Origin: Gemmatimonadota bacterium
Lineage (GTDB): Bacteria > Gemmatimonadota > Gemmatimonadetes > Longimicrobiales > Gaopeijiaceae
Reading direction: 5' to 3'
DNA length: 64,000 nt
Assembly (NCBI GenBank): GCA_030428885.1
Contig: JAUIEJ010000001.1
Coordinates: 1 to 64,000, forward strand
The notes below the pieces were generated by a model. That model saw nothing but the letters and a program-made list of their open reading frames with translations. It had not been told where the DNA came from and did not search any database. Below, piece by piece: positions 16,800-25,328 of this stretch. Made by a program: the position numbers and the translations under genes. The stretch's first letter is position 1. Every line of letters starts with the position of its first letter.

Positions 16800-17885
16800 A
16801 TGGAAGCGACCCCACCCGGGAGGACGAGCGTGTTCGGACGGTTGAATGGGCGGCGGCGGGGATGGGCCGCCGCGGTGGTGATGGCCCTGGCGGCCTGCGG
16901 AGGCGACGCCGATCCCGGGGCCGGGGACGGCAGCCCGGATCCCGAGGCCGGTGCGGCGTTGCGGGTGGCCCTCCTCACCTCGGGCCCGGTGAGCGACGCC
17001 GGGTGGTACGCCGGAGCCTACGAGGGACTGCTCCTCATCGGGGACTCCCTGGGGGCCGAGGTCAGCCATCAACAGACCCGCACGCCCACCGAGTTCGACG
17101 AGGCGTTCCTCGCCTACGGGGCCGAGGGGTACGACCTGGTCTTCGCCCACGGCTTCGAGTACCAGGACGCCGCCATGCGGGCGGGCCCCCGCTTTCCCGA
17201 CATGACCATCGTGGTGAGCGGCGGTGGTCGGGTGGGCGACAACGTGGCCCCCCTGATCTTCACCCTGGAAGAGGCGAGCTACCTGGCGGGAATGGCCGCC
17301 GGCGGCGTCACCCGGAGCGGGGTCGTGGGCATGGTGGGCGGCGTGGAGATCCCGCCGGTCCAGGGCACCTTCCGCGCCTTCGAGGCGGGGGTGCGAGCCG
17401 TGCGGCCCGACGCCACGATCCTCGAGGCGTTCATCGGGAACTGGGACGACGTGGCGGCAGCCAAGGAGGCGGCGGTGGCCCAGATCGGGCGGGGCGCCGA
17501 CGTCCTGATCCACAACACCGATGCGGCGTCGTTCGGCGTGTTCCAGGCGGCCCGCGAGGCCACCGAGGGCGGTGCCGAGACCTGGGTCCTGGGCATGAAC
17601 CGGGACCAGAACGACATCGCCCCGGACGTGACCCTGGGCAGTGCGGTGATCCGGATCCCCGAGGCCTTCCTCGAGGTGGCCCGACGCCTCCTGGCCGGCG
17701 ATCTGGGCGGGGCGCCGGTCTACGAGGGCACGTCCGAGGACGTGGTGGACTTCGTGGCCAACCCCGCCACCGAGGCCCGCTACCCCGACGGGCTGCTCCA
17801 GCGCATCCGAGCCGCCGGCGACTCCATCCGGGCCGGAACGCTGGAGGTGCCCCGGGTGCCCTTCGTGGACGGGGAGACGGGCTGA
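16800..17885 (+). CDS. BMP-family ABC transporter substrate-binding lipoprotein
   Basis: 361 residues from the ATG at 16800. A basic N-terminus (GRLNGRRRGW) and hydrophobic core end in the lipobox LAAC-G, giving a membrane-anchored lipoprotein. The mature part starts RVALLTSGPVSDAGWYAGAYEGL, the usual opening of basic membrane protein (BmpA/PnrA-like) binding proteins, and contains ADVLIHNTDAASFGVFQAA and the WVLGMNRDQND region. PnrA-type proteins bind purine nucleosides, while others bind autoinducer-2 or thiamine derivatives. It leads a four-gene importer operon with an ATPase and two permeases, all overlapping. Confidence 0.92.
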   Translation: MEATPPGRTSVFGRLNGRRRGWAAAVVMALAACGGDADPGAGDGSPDPEAGAALRVALLTSGPVSDAGWYAGAYEGLLLIGDSLGAEVSHQQTRTPTEFDEAFLAYGAEGYDLVFAHGFEYQDAAMRAGPRFPDMTIVVSGGGRVGDNVAPLIFTLEEASYLAGMAAGGVTRSGVVGMVGGVEIPPVQGTFRAFEAGVRAVRPDATILEAFIGNWDDVAAAKEAAVAQIGRGADVLIHNTDAASFGVFQAAREATEGGAETWVLGMNRDQNDIAPDVTLGSAVIRIPEAFLEVARRLLAGDLGGAPVYEGTSEDVVDFVANPATEARYPDGLLQRIRAAGDSIRAGTLEVPRVPFVDGETG

Positions 17886-19375
17886 CCACCGGGCACGTCC
17901 CGGGCCCCGACGCTCCCCGGGTCTCGATCCGGGGACTGTCGAAACGCTACGGGTCCGTCGTGGCGCTGGACGACGCCCGACTCGACGCGTGGGCGGGGGA
18001 AGTGCATGCGGTGCTTGGAGAGAATGGGGCCGGGAAGACCACCCTGCTCTCGGCCCTGGCCGGCCTGGTCCACCCCGACCAGGGCACCCTCCGGATCGAC
18101 GGCCGTGAGGTGCGCCTCACCACCCCCCGCCGGGCGTGGCACGAAGGAATCGGCATGGTGCACCAGCACTTCGCCCTGGTCGACGCCATGACGGTGCTGG
18201 ACAACCTGGCGCTGGGCCGGCGGCGGGGTGGAGGCTTCCGTCTCGATCGACCGGGCCTCGCCCGGGAAGCGCGGGAGTTGGGACTCCGCGTGGGCCTGGA
18301 CGTGCCCCTGGACGCCCCCGTGGGGTCGCTGGGCGTGGGGGAGCGCCAGCGGGTCGAGATTCTGAAGGTGCTGCTCCGGGACCCGTCGGTGCTGGTCCTG
18401 GACGAACCCACCGCGGTGCTCGCCCCCGCCGAGGTCGACGGCCTGCTGGAACTGATCCGGCGCCTCGCCCTCGAGGGTCGGGCCGTGCTCCTGGTGGCCC
18501 ACAAGCTCGACGAGGTGTTGGCCGTGGCCCACCGGGTCACCGTGCTCCGCCGTGGCCGCACCGTCCTGGAGGCACCCCGGGAGGAGGTGGACGAAGGGAT
18601 CCTGGCCCGGGCCATGGTGGGGGCCGAGCCCGAGCCTCTGGCACGCCGTCCCGGGCCCCCGTCGGACCGACCTCCCGTGGTGCGCTTGCGGGGGGTGCGG
18701 GTGGGTCAACGCCTTCGGGGCGTCGACCTGGAGGTGCGCGCCGGTGAGATCGTGGGGATCGCCGGGGTCGAGGGGAACGGGCAGCGGGAGCTGGCCCGGG
18801 TGCTGGCGGGGCGACGGGATCCACACGAGGGGTCGGTCCATGGGCCCGACGATCCGGCCTTCATTCCCCAGGATCGTCGCCGGGAGGGGCTGGTGGAGGG
18901 CTTCTCCCTGACGGAAAACCTGGCCCTGGGCCTCCACGACGACCCGACGTGGCGCCGGGGCCCGTGGCTGCGATGGTCGGCCCTGCGGGCGCGTACGGCC
19001 GACGTCATGGACACCTTCGGGATTCGGGCCCAGGGGCCCCGGGCCCGGGCCTCGAGCCTGTCGGGGGGCAACCAGCAGCGGCTCGTGGTGGCCCGGGAAC
19101 TCCAGGGGCGCCCCCGGCTCATCGTGGCCGAGAATCCCACCCGGGGGCTCGACGTCGCCGGAGCCGCCTTCGTCCATCGCACCCTTCTGGACCGGGTGGC
19201 GGGCGACGATCCCGCTGCCGTGGTTCTCCTGTCCACCGACCTCGACGAGGTGCTGGCTCTCGCCGACCGGGTGCTTGTAGTGGTGCGGGGACGGCTGCAC
19301 CCCGTGCCCCCGGAGCGGCAGACCCGGGAGGGCGTGGGCGCCCTCATGCTGTCCGGTGGGGGAGTCGGCCCGTGA
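17882..19375 (+). CDS. BMP-type importer ATPase with two ABC domains
   Basis: About 497 residues. The first ABC domain has Walker A GENGAGKTT, signature SLGVGERQR and Walker B VLVLDEPTAVL. The second has a Lys-less Walker A (GVEGNGQRE), signature SLSGGNQQR and a degenerate Walker B (IVAENPTRG). The asymmetry is normal for the RbsA/NupA class. No ATG, GTG or TTG precedes the first conserved strand in frame: the only fitting codon is CTG at 17882, overlapping the lipoprotein stop as CTGA. Starting at the next GTG would remove the first beta strand. It energises the two permeases that follow. Confidence 0.9.
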   Translation: MTTGHVPGPDAPRVSIRGLSKRYGSVVALDDARLDAWAGEVHAVLGENGAGKTTLLSALAGLVHPDQGTLRIDGREVRLTTPRRAWHEGIGMVHQHFALVDAMTVLDNLALGRRRGGGFRLDRPGLAREARELGLRVGLDVPLDAPVGSLGVGERQRVEILKVLLRDPSVLVLDEPTAVLAPAEVDGLLELIRRLALEGRAVLLVAHKLDEVLAVAHRVTVLRRGRTVLEAPREEVDEGILARAMVGAEPEPLARRPGPPSDRPPVVRLRGVRVGQRLRGVDLEVRAGEIVGIAGVEGNGQRELARVLAGRRDPHEGSVHGPDDPAFIPQDRRREGLVEGFSLTENLALGLHDDPTWRRGPWLRWSALRARTADVMDTFGIRAQGPRARASSLSGGNQQRLVVARELQGRPRLIVAENPTRGLDVAGAAFVHRTLLDRVAGDDPAAVVLLSTDLDEVLALADRVLVVVRGRLHPVPPERQTREGVGALMLSGGGVGP

Positions 19376-20415
19376 GCGGCCGCGCTCTTCCCCTGGTCTC
19401 GGCTCTGGCGGCCCTGGCCCTCACCCTGGCCCTGGCGGCCGCGGCCCTGGCCCTGGGCGGCTACCCTCCGGGCGAGGCCTTCGGGGCCCTGCTCCGCGGC
19501 GCCCTGGGATCGCCCCAGGCGGTGGTGTCCATCACCCTGGTGCGCACCGTGCCGCTCCTTCTCACGGGGTTGGCCGTGGCCCTGGCGTTCCGGGCCGGCG
19601 TCTGGAACATCGGTGCCGAAGGCCAGCTCTATGCCGGGGCCGTGGCTGCCGTCTGGGTGGGACTCCACGCCGGGGCCCTCCCGGGTTGGCTTGCCGTGCC
19701 GGCGGTCCTCACGGCTTCGGTGACGGCCGGGGCCGCCTGGGCCGCCGTTCCGGCTCTGATGAAGCTCCGCCTGGGCGTGGGTGAGGTCATCACCACCCTC
19801 CTCCTCAACTTCGTGGCCATCGACCTCGCCGCCTGGTTGGTCCACGGTCCCCTCCAGGAGCCCCGGGGGGTGTTTCCCCAGACCGAGTCCATCGCCGAAG
19901 CCGCCCGGCTTCCCCTGCTGATTCCCGACTCCCGGCTCCACGCCGGGTTCGCCGTGGCGGTGGTCCTCGCCGCCGTGCTCGCCCTCCTCCTCCGGTACTC
20001 CCGCGTGGGGTTCTCCGTCCGTGCCGTGGGCGCGTCGCCGCCGGCGGCCCGGTCGGCGGGGCGCATGCCCGTGGGTCGGGTGGTGGCCGGGGCCTTCCTG
20101 GTGAGCGGGGCCCTGGCCGGGCTCGCCGGCGGGGTGGAGGTGGCCGGGGTCACCTACGCCCTGTACGAAAACCTCTCGCCGGGCCACGGCTACACGGCCA
20201 TCGCCGTGGCTCTCCTGGCCGGGCTCCACCCGGTGGGCGTGGTGGGCACGGCCGTTCTCTTCGGCGTCCTGGAGGGCGGCGCGTCGGCCATGCAGCGTTC
20301 GGCGGGGGTGCCGGCGGCGTGGGTCGACGGCATCCAGGCGCTGGTGATCCTCAGCGTCCTGGTCGTGGACCGGGTGGCCCGCCGGATCCTCGTGGCGAGG
20401 GGGGGGCGTGGCTGA
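19372..20415 (+). CDS. BMP-type importer permease, first subunit
   Basis: 347 residues from a GTG that overlaps the ATPase stop (GTGA). It belongs to the branched-chain/ribose permease fold (BPD_transp_2): a run of 9-10 hydrophobic segments with the conserved AFRAGVWNIGAEGQLYAGA loop after helix 2 and RYSRVGFSVRAVGASPPAARSAG towards the C-terminus, which contacts the ATPase. It pairs with the next gene as a heterodimeric channel for nucleosides or similar solutes. Confidence 0.92.
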   Translation: MSGRALPLVSALAALALTLALAAAALALGGYPPGEAFGALLRGALGSPQAVVSITLVRTVPLLLTGLAVALAFRAGVWNIGAEGQLYAGAVAAVWVGLHAGALPGWLAVPAVLTASVTAGAAWAAVPALMKLRLGVGEVITTLLLNFVAIDLAAWLVHGPLQEPRGVFPQTESIAEAARLPLLIPDSRLHAGFAVAVVLAAVLALLLRYSRVGFSVRAVGASPPAARSAGRMPVGRVVAGAFLVSGALAGLAGGVEVAGVTYALYENLSPGHGYTAIAVALLAGLHPVGVVGTAVLFGVLEGGASAMQRSAGVPAAWVDGIQALVILSVLVVDRVARRILVARGGRG

Positions 20416-21340
20416 CGCCGCCGTGCTCACGGCCTTCCTGGAGGCGTCGGTCCGCCTGGGCGTTCCCCTGGCGCTGGCGGCGCTGGGCGAGACCCTGTCG
20501 GAGCGGTCCGGGGTCATCAACATCGGCCTGGAGGGGTCCATCATCGCCGGCGCCCTGGGCGGCGCCCTGGGCGCCCTGGCCACGGGGTCGGCGGGGGTGG
20601 GGGTCGTGGCGGGCGCCGCCGCGGGATTGGCGGTGGCGCTGGTCTTCGCCCTCTTCGTGGTCCTCCTGAACACCGACCAGATCATCACGGGCACCGCCGT
20701 CACCCTGGCGGGCCTGGGCTTCACCGCCGTGGTCTACCAGTCCCGGTTCGGCACCACCGGCACGGCCCTCACCCTCCCCACCCTGGACCCGTGGCCCGTG
20801 CCCCTCCTGGCCGACCTTCCGGGGGTGGGCACCGCCCTCTTCGCCCAGGCCCCCACCACCTATCTGGCCTACCTCCTGGCGCCTCTCCTCTGGTGGCTCC
20901 TCTTCCGCACCGAGTGGGGCCTGGAGATCCGGGCGGCGGGCGAAGACCCCGATGCCGCCGCGGCGGCCGGAGTGCGGGTGCGGACCCTCCGGGTGGTGAC
21001 CTGCCTGGCGGCCGGAGCCCTGGCGGGAGTGGCCGGCGCCCATCTGGCCCTGGCCCACACCGGCACGTTCTCCGAAGGCATGAGCGCGGGGAAGGGATTC
21101 ATCGCCATCGCCGTGGTGGTGTTGGGCCGATGGAATCCCCTGCTGGTGCTGATGGCGGCCCTCTTCTTCGGTGCGGCCTCGGCCCTCCAGTTCGCGCTCC
21201 AGACTCTGGGGTTCGACGTCGGCTACCAGCTCTTCCTGGCCTTCCCCTATGTGCTCACCCTCCTGGCGCTGGCCGGGTGGGTCGGTCGAGCGCGAGCCCC
21301 GGCGGCGCTGGCATTACCCTGGCCCCGCGACGGGGCATGA
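20408..21340 (+). CDS. BMP-type importer permease, second subunit
   Basis: 310 residues; the GTG start lies 8 bases inside the preceding permease gene. It has the same fold as its neighbour, with ERSGVINIGLEGSIIAGAL after the first helices and the ATPase-contact segment EWGLEIRAAGEDPDAAAAAGV. About nine hydrophobic helices are visible. It completes the importer operon. The 144 bases that follow before the next gene show no clear terminator. Confidence 0.92.
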   Translation: MADAAVLTAFLEASVRLGVPLALAALGETLSERSGVINIGLEGSIIAGALGGALGALATGSAGVGVVAGAAAGLAVALVFALFVVLLNTDQIITGTAVTLAGLGFTAVVYQSRFGTTGTALTLPTLDPWPVPLLADLPGVGTALFAQAPTTYLAYLLAPLLWWLLFRTEWGLEIRAAGEDPDAAAAAGVRVRTLRVVTCLAAGALAGVAGAHLALAHTGTFSEGMSAGKGFIAIAVVVLGRWNPLLVLMAALFFGAASALQFALQTLGFDVGYQLFLAFPYVLTLLALAGWVGRARAPAALALPWPRDGA

Positions 21341-21484
21341 CCTCATACTGGCCCCGGGCCGCAACCCTCCGGCGGCTCGGTGCATCAGACTCAGAGGCAG
21401 GGTGACATCAGGAGGCCGACGGCGACGGGCGCCGCCGGATCGAATCGATGGGGGGGCCGCGGCCCCGACGGAGCGAGGTGGAGC

Positions 21485-22081
21485 ATGGGACGCTTGGGAA
21501 CCGACGTAGTGGCGCTGGCGTGCATCGCCGGCGGAGCGCTGGTGGGAGCGGGAGTGAGTGCGGGAGTCATGGCCCGGGCCGACGGGGCCCGACACGAGGT
21601 CCACGTCTCGTGCGCCACCTCCACCTCCCACGTGGTGATCCGCATGGGCGAGGGAGACACCTCCAAGGACAACGTCCGGGTGATCTCGTCCCGTCCCTGC
21701 GGCACGGCGGTGCAGGTCGACGTGAAGGAGCTCCAGGAGCGGGTCGAGGTGGCCCGGGTGCGCATGGAGCGGGCCCGTCGGTCGGCCGAGGTGGCCCGGG
21801 TCCAGGCCGACGAGGTCCAGGTCCGGGCGGAGCGGCTCCGGGCCTCCATGGACGAGATGCGATTCCCCAGTGACGAGGTCCGGGCCGCCGCCGATGCGGC
21901 ACGAGAGGCCGCCACCACGGCCCGTCTCCAGGCCATGGAGCGCCAGCTCGCCGCCGCCGCCGAGCGGTTGCGTGAGGTGGGGGCCGACGATGCCGCCCTG
22001 AAGGAAGCCCTGGACCGGCTCCGGGCGGAGCAGGAGCGGGTGGTCCGCATCACCGTTCCGGACCCGGGCGGCAACCACTGA
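21485..22081 (+). CDS. Membrane-anchored coiled-coil protein of unknown function
   Basis: 198 residues from the ATG preceded by a GAGGTGGAG ribosome binding region. A single hydrophobic segment (VVALACIAGGALVGAGVSAGVMA, residues 7-29) acts as signal anchor. A short domain with cysteines (VSCATSTSHVVIRMGEGD, SSRPCGTAVQV) follows. From about residue 80 to 190 it is a charged heptad helix rich in Glu, Arg and Ala (for example QERVEVARVRMERARRSAEVARVQADEV), probably a long coiled coil. I do not recognise a family. It is followed by a strong bidirectional terminator. Confidence 0.7.
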   Translation: MGRLGTDVVALACIAGGALVGAGVSAGVMARADGARHEVHVSCATSTSHVVIRMGEGDTSKDNVRVISSRPCGTAVQVDVKELQERVEVARVRMERARRSAEVARVQADEVQVRAERLRASMDEMRFPSDEVRAAADAAREAATTARLQAMERQLAAAAERLREVGADDAALKEALDRLRAEQERVVRITVPDPGGNH

Positions 22082-22104
22082 GGCCGTTCTCGATCCGGGA
22101 ACGC

Positions 22105-22143
22105 CCGCGCCCCGGGCGGCTGTCGTGGCCGCCCGGGGCGCGG
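22105..22143. terminator. Strong bidirectional terminator
   Basis: A perfect 16-bp stem, CCGCGCCCCGGGCGGC and its complement, with a 7-base loop TGTCGTG sits between convergent genes. Confidence 0.85.
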
Positions 22144-22159
22144 TGCGTCCGGAGGTGGC

Positions 22160-22948
22160 TCAGCGCGGCTCGTCGGCCCGGTAGATGGTGAACGTGGCCC
22201 CTGCCGGATCGGCCACGAGGGCCAGGCGGCCCACGGGAATGGTCAGGGGAGCCACGGGCACCGACCCCCCGAGGTCCCGGGCTCGGGCCGCCACCGCATC
22301 CACGTCGTCCACCGCGAAGTAGACGTCCCAGTGGGGGGGCACCGCGTCGGGCACCTCCGGCGGCATGGCCATGATGCCCGCCACCCGTTCGCCGCCCACC
22401 ATGGCCATCTCGTAGGTGCCCCGCCCACCGGTGTCGATGGTGCGGAACTGCCAGCCCAGCAGTTCGGCGAAGAAGTCCCGGGCCGCGTCGGGGTCCCGGG
22501 TCAACAACTCGTTCCACGTCATGCATCCCGGCGCATGGAATCGCTCCGCACCCACGTGCGTGCCGGCCTGCCACAGCGATACGGAACCGCCCGACGGGTC
22601 CTGGATCATGGACATGCGCCCCGAGTCCACCACGTCCATGGGCGGCAGGGGCACGGCCCCGCCCAGGGCCTCGACCCGGGCCACCACGGCGTCCACGTCG
22701 TCCACCAGGACGTACGAGACCCACCGACTCGGCACCCCCTGGGCCTTCATGCCCGGCGACATGGGCACCAGCCCGGCGACCCGGTCGCCGCCCAGGGTGA
22801 AGAGGGTGTAGTCCGACGCCGGATGGTCCGGGAGGGAGGCCGGCTCCCACCCGAACAGCCCGGCGTAGAACGCCTTGGACGCGTCCAGGTCCGGGCTCAC
22901 AAGGTCGGTCCAGGTGAAGGTCCCGGGGGAGGGGGCGGAGGGGGTCAT
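22160..22948 (-). CDS. Two-domain VOC (glyoxalase/bleomycin resistance) family protein
   Basis: 262 residues made of two tandem VOC modules. Each opens with a metal-site strand and a FYAGLFGWE or FFAELLGWQ signature (residues about 12-40 and 140-165) and ends with a GG-x-V...DP-G-G/A-x-F/V-SLW or TIY segment. Fused VOC pairs of this PhnB/COG3324 kind are common hypothetical proteins and may bind small metabolites or metal. The start overlaps the stop of the M14 peptidase gene as ATGA. A paralogue with the same architecture lies about 4.3 kb further on (27263-28042). Confidence 0.88.
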   Translation of the reverse strand: MTPSAPSPGTFTWTDLVSPDLDASKAFYAGLFGWEPASLPDHPASDYTLFTLGGDRVAGLVPMSPGMKAQGVPSRWVSYVLVDDVDAVVARVEALGGAVPLPPMDVVDSGRMSMIQDPSGGSVSLWQAGTHVGAERFHAPGCMTWNELLTRDPDAARDFFAELLGWQFRTIDTGGRGTYEMAMVGGERVAGIMAMPPEVPDAVPPHWDVYFAVDDVDAVAARARDLGGSVPVAPLTIPVGRLALVADPAGATFTIYRADEPR

Positions 22949-24750
22949 GGTGCCCCCCCGCCCAGTCCCACCGGCGCGCTTCGCACCGTTCCCGCCTTGT
23001 CGCTTGCCGCCACAACCCGGATCGTGGCGCCGGCCCCCGTGGCCCGGACCCGCCAGGTGGCCATGGCCGCCGCCGGCGCCACCCCGGGCAGGAAGGGCCC
23101 GGTCCCCGCCAGGTGTCCCACATTCACCCGGGCCGCCCCGGGGCCGTCCACCAGTTCCGCGCCGTCCAGCTCGAGGGTCAGGTAGACGGGGCGCACCACC
23201 GGATCCGACACGGGTCCGCCGTCCCGACCCGGAGTCCCCACGGCTCCTCGCCCCGTGAGGCTCGTGGGCTGGAAGCCCGTGTTCGTCACCCGGGCCTCCA
23301 CCACGTACACGTCGCCCTCCCGGCGCACCACGGGCGCCTCCAGGGCCAGACGGGGCGCCTGTTCCGCCAGGTACAGAATCCATGGCAACTGGGGCGCCGT
23401 CTCCTCTTCCAGATGCTCCCGGGGCGGATTCTGGCCCCAGAAGCGGGTCTTCCACCCGCCCACCTCCACGGGCCCCAGGGTGGGGTGATCCAGGGGCGTC
23501 CACTCCACGAAGTAGCGGCCGCCGAGCTCCTCGTCGTCGTAGCGGAGTTCCTCGGCTTCGGTGATCTCGCCGTCGCCGTCGTAGTCCGTCACCCACATTT
23601 CGGGCCCCGGCGAGTACTCGGGCACCCATCCGATGACGCCCTGATCCCAGTACCCCCAACTGATGAGGGTACCGTAGCGATGTTCGGTGGGGTGGGTGGC
23701 CGACGGACGCACGGGGCGCCCGGTGGTGCGCGTGTACTCGGCTCCCAGATGCTCGATGAGGGCCAGGTCGTCGGTGGGAAAGAGGCTCGGCGCCGACGCC
23801 GAGGGCAGGCGGTAGACGAACCCTCCCGAGGTGTGGCCGTGAACGATGCCCGTGATGTTGGGGTGGTCCTGGATGAAGCGGACCGCGGCGTAGGTCTCGG
23901 GCTCCGACAGCGGAAACTCGCCGGCGCCGGGCTGGAGGTGCTCTCGCTCCCAGTTGCGGGGGTAGTTGCGGTTGAGGTCCAGGCCTCCGATGCCGTCTTC
24001 GTTGATGCGCCCGTCGCCGTCGTCGTCCACTCCCTCGCCCACGGTGGAATACCGCCTGGCTCCCGCCGGAACCGCGCCGTCGTCGGGCACCCGCACCAGG
24101 ATCCGATCGTCGTCGGGATCGGCATACCACGGCCCCTCGGCGTCGGGCACCCGCATGATGGTGATCCAGCCGTCGCCGTTCAGGTCCTGGGGCGGGTCGT
24201 CGTCGGGGACTCCGTCGTCGTCGTCGTCCACCGGATGCACCGAACTCCGGAGGGGAATGTCCTCGCGGAGCACCAGGTCCGAGCCGTCGGGGTTGAACTT
24301 GGGACGGATGTAGAACACCCCCGTGTCCAGGAGCCGGGTCACCTGGGGGTCGCGTCCGTACCCGGTGAGGAGGTGGGCCAGAAGGTGGGTGGCCACCGCC
24401 GATCCCGTGAGTTCGGCGGCGTGGAGTCCCCCGTCGACGTAGAGGGCGGGCTTCTCGTGGGCGGGCCCCGTGGCCTGCTGGGTGAGGGTCGCCACCATGA
24501 GAGGCGCCCCCAGATAGCTGCGGCCGATCTCCTCGATGGTGATCAGGTCGGGGTAGAGCGCCGTGTACTCCAGCAGGATCTGGTTCGTCTCCGCCGCCGT
24601 GTAGTAGCGGTTCAGATCGATGCGCCCGTCGGCGTCGACCAGGGAGACGGCCTGGGCCGAGACGGGGATCGCCACGGCCAGGAGGAGGAACGAAACGGTG
24701 AGGTGACGACGGCGCACGGGGGACTCCGGAAGGGAGGGATTCGTGGCCAT
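22945..24750 (-). CDS. Secreted M14 zinc carboxypeptidase with acidic EF-hand-like insert
   Basis: 601 residues with a signal peptide (SFLLLAVAIPVSAQA). The M14 catalytic domain begins RIDLNRYYTAAETNQILLEYTALYPDLITIEEIGRS. Zinc ligands are His and Glu of GGLHAAE and His of GIVHGH. Between them lies an unusual acidic insert with several Ca-binding-like loops (DDDDDGVPDDD, DLNGDGWIT, DDDGDGRINEDG) and a further DYDGDGEITEAEE near residue 390. The C-terminal ~150 residues look like an Ig-like or CARDB-type beta domain. It probably trims extracellular peptides and may need calcium for stability. Confidence 0.88.
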   Translation of the reverse strand: MATNPSLPESPVRRRHLTVSFLLLAVAIPVSAQAVSLVDADGRIDLNRYYTAAETNQILLEYTALYPDLITIEEIGRSYLGAPLMVATLTQQATGPAHEKPALYVDGGLHAAELTGSAVATHLLAHLLTGYGRDPQVTRLLDTGVFYIRPKFNPDGSDLVLREDIPLRSSVHPVDDDDDGVPDDDPPQDLNGDGWITIMRVPDAEGPWYADPDDDRILVRVPDDGAVPAGARRYSTVGEGVDDDGDGRINEDGIGGLDLNRNYPRNWEREHLQPGAGEFPLSEPETYAAVRFIQDHPNITGIVHGHTSGGFVYRLPSASAPSLFPTDDLALIEHLGAEYTRTTGRPVRPSATHPTEHRYGTLISWGYWDQGVIGWVPEYSPGPEMWVTDYDGDGEITEAEELRYDDEELGGRYFVEWTPLDHPTLGPVEVGGWKTRFWGQNPPREHLEEETAPQLPWILYLAEQAPRLALEAPVVRREGDVYVVEARVTNTGFQPTSLTGRGAVGTPGRDGGPVSDPVVRPVYLTLELDGAELVDGPGAARVNVGHLAGTGPFLPGVAPAAAMATWRVRATGAGATIRVVAASDKAGTVRSAPVGLGGGAP

Positions 24751-24806
24751 GGTCCGATGCCGGAGGCCGGGAGGCAAGGGCCGCCGACGCGGCCGTGGCC
24801 GGTTCG

Positions 24807-24822
24807 GGCGACGATCGTCGCC
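24807..24822. promoter_or_regulatory. 16-bp perfect palindrome in a divergent promoter region
   Basis: GGCGACGATCGTCGCC is self-complementary across all 16 bases and lies midway between the divergent starts of the M14 peptidase gene and a small secreted protein gene. Possible operator; chance occurrence in GC-rich DNA cannot be excluded. Confidence 0.35.
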
Positions 24823-24868
24823 ACGGTCGGTGGACCCACTCCTGCTTCCCACCTCTCGGAGTACGAAC

Positions 24869-25312
24869 GTGTCACGCATGCGCTCGGGCCTCGCCGCCCT
24901 CGCCGGAATCCTCGCCGTGGCGGCCTTCGCGCCCATCACCGCCGCGGCCCAGCCCGTCACCCTCCGCATGGAGTTGGCGGTGGACGCGACCCGCTCCAAC
25001 GGCCAGATCGTCTTCGACGGGATCCTGCGGACCGTGCAGGGATTGCCCCAGCAGCAGGACTGGGCGCCGGCCGTCGGCCGCCGGTTCTCCATCACCGTCC
25101 AGGAGGCGGCCATGCCTACCGGCGGCATCGCCCAGGCCCTCTCCGGGCTCCAGAAGGGGGGCGCGCTGGAGATCGACGGCGGGTGCCGCCAGTTGCTCCA
25201 GGGGCGGTTCCGGGGACTGACCGTACCGGGCAATCCCCGCCTCACCTTCCAGGCCGCCGACACCCGCATCGCGCCGACGCGGCGTCCCGCCCCCGATCCC
25301 TACCGGTGCTGA
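24869..25312 (+). CDS. Small secreted protein of unknown function
   Basis: 147 residues from the GTG at 24869, which has a weak CGGAG upstream; an ATG three codons later is the alternative. A signal peptide (LAALAGILAVAAFAPITAAAQ) is followed by a compact domain of about 125 residues with segments such as RMELAVDATRSNGQIVFDGIL and RFSITVQEAAMPTGG. One Cys pair (GGCRQLL and the terminal YRC) could form a disulfide. I recognise no family. It runs convergently into the SSS symporter gene with only 16 bases between stops. Confidence 0.65.
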   Translation: MSRMRSGLAALAGILAVAAFAPITAAAQPVTLRMELAVDATRSNGQIVFDGILRTVQGLPQQQDWAPAVGRRFSITVQEAAMPTGGIAQALSGLQKGGALEIDGGCRQLLQGRFRGLTVPGNPRLTFQAADTRIAPTRRPAPDPYRC

Positions 25313-25328
25313 ACGCGAGGGGCCGGCG

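Noticed and set aside
18700-19200. Degenerate second ABC domain of the importer ATPase as a pseudogene sign
   Set aside because: Loss of the Walker A lysine in the second domain is normal for RbsA/NupA-type ATPases; the first domain is complete.
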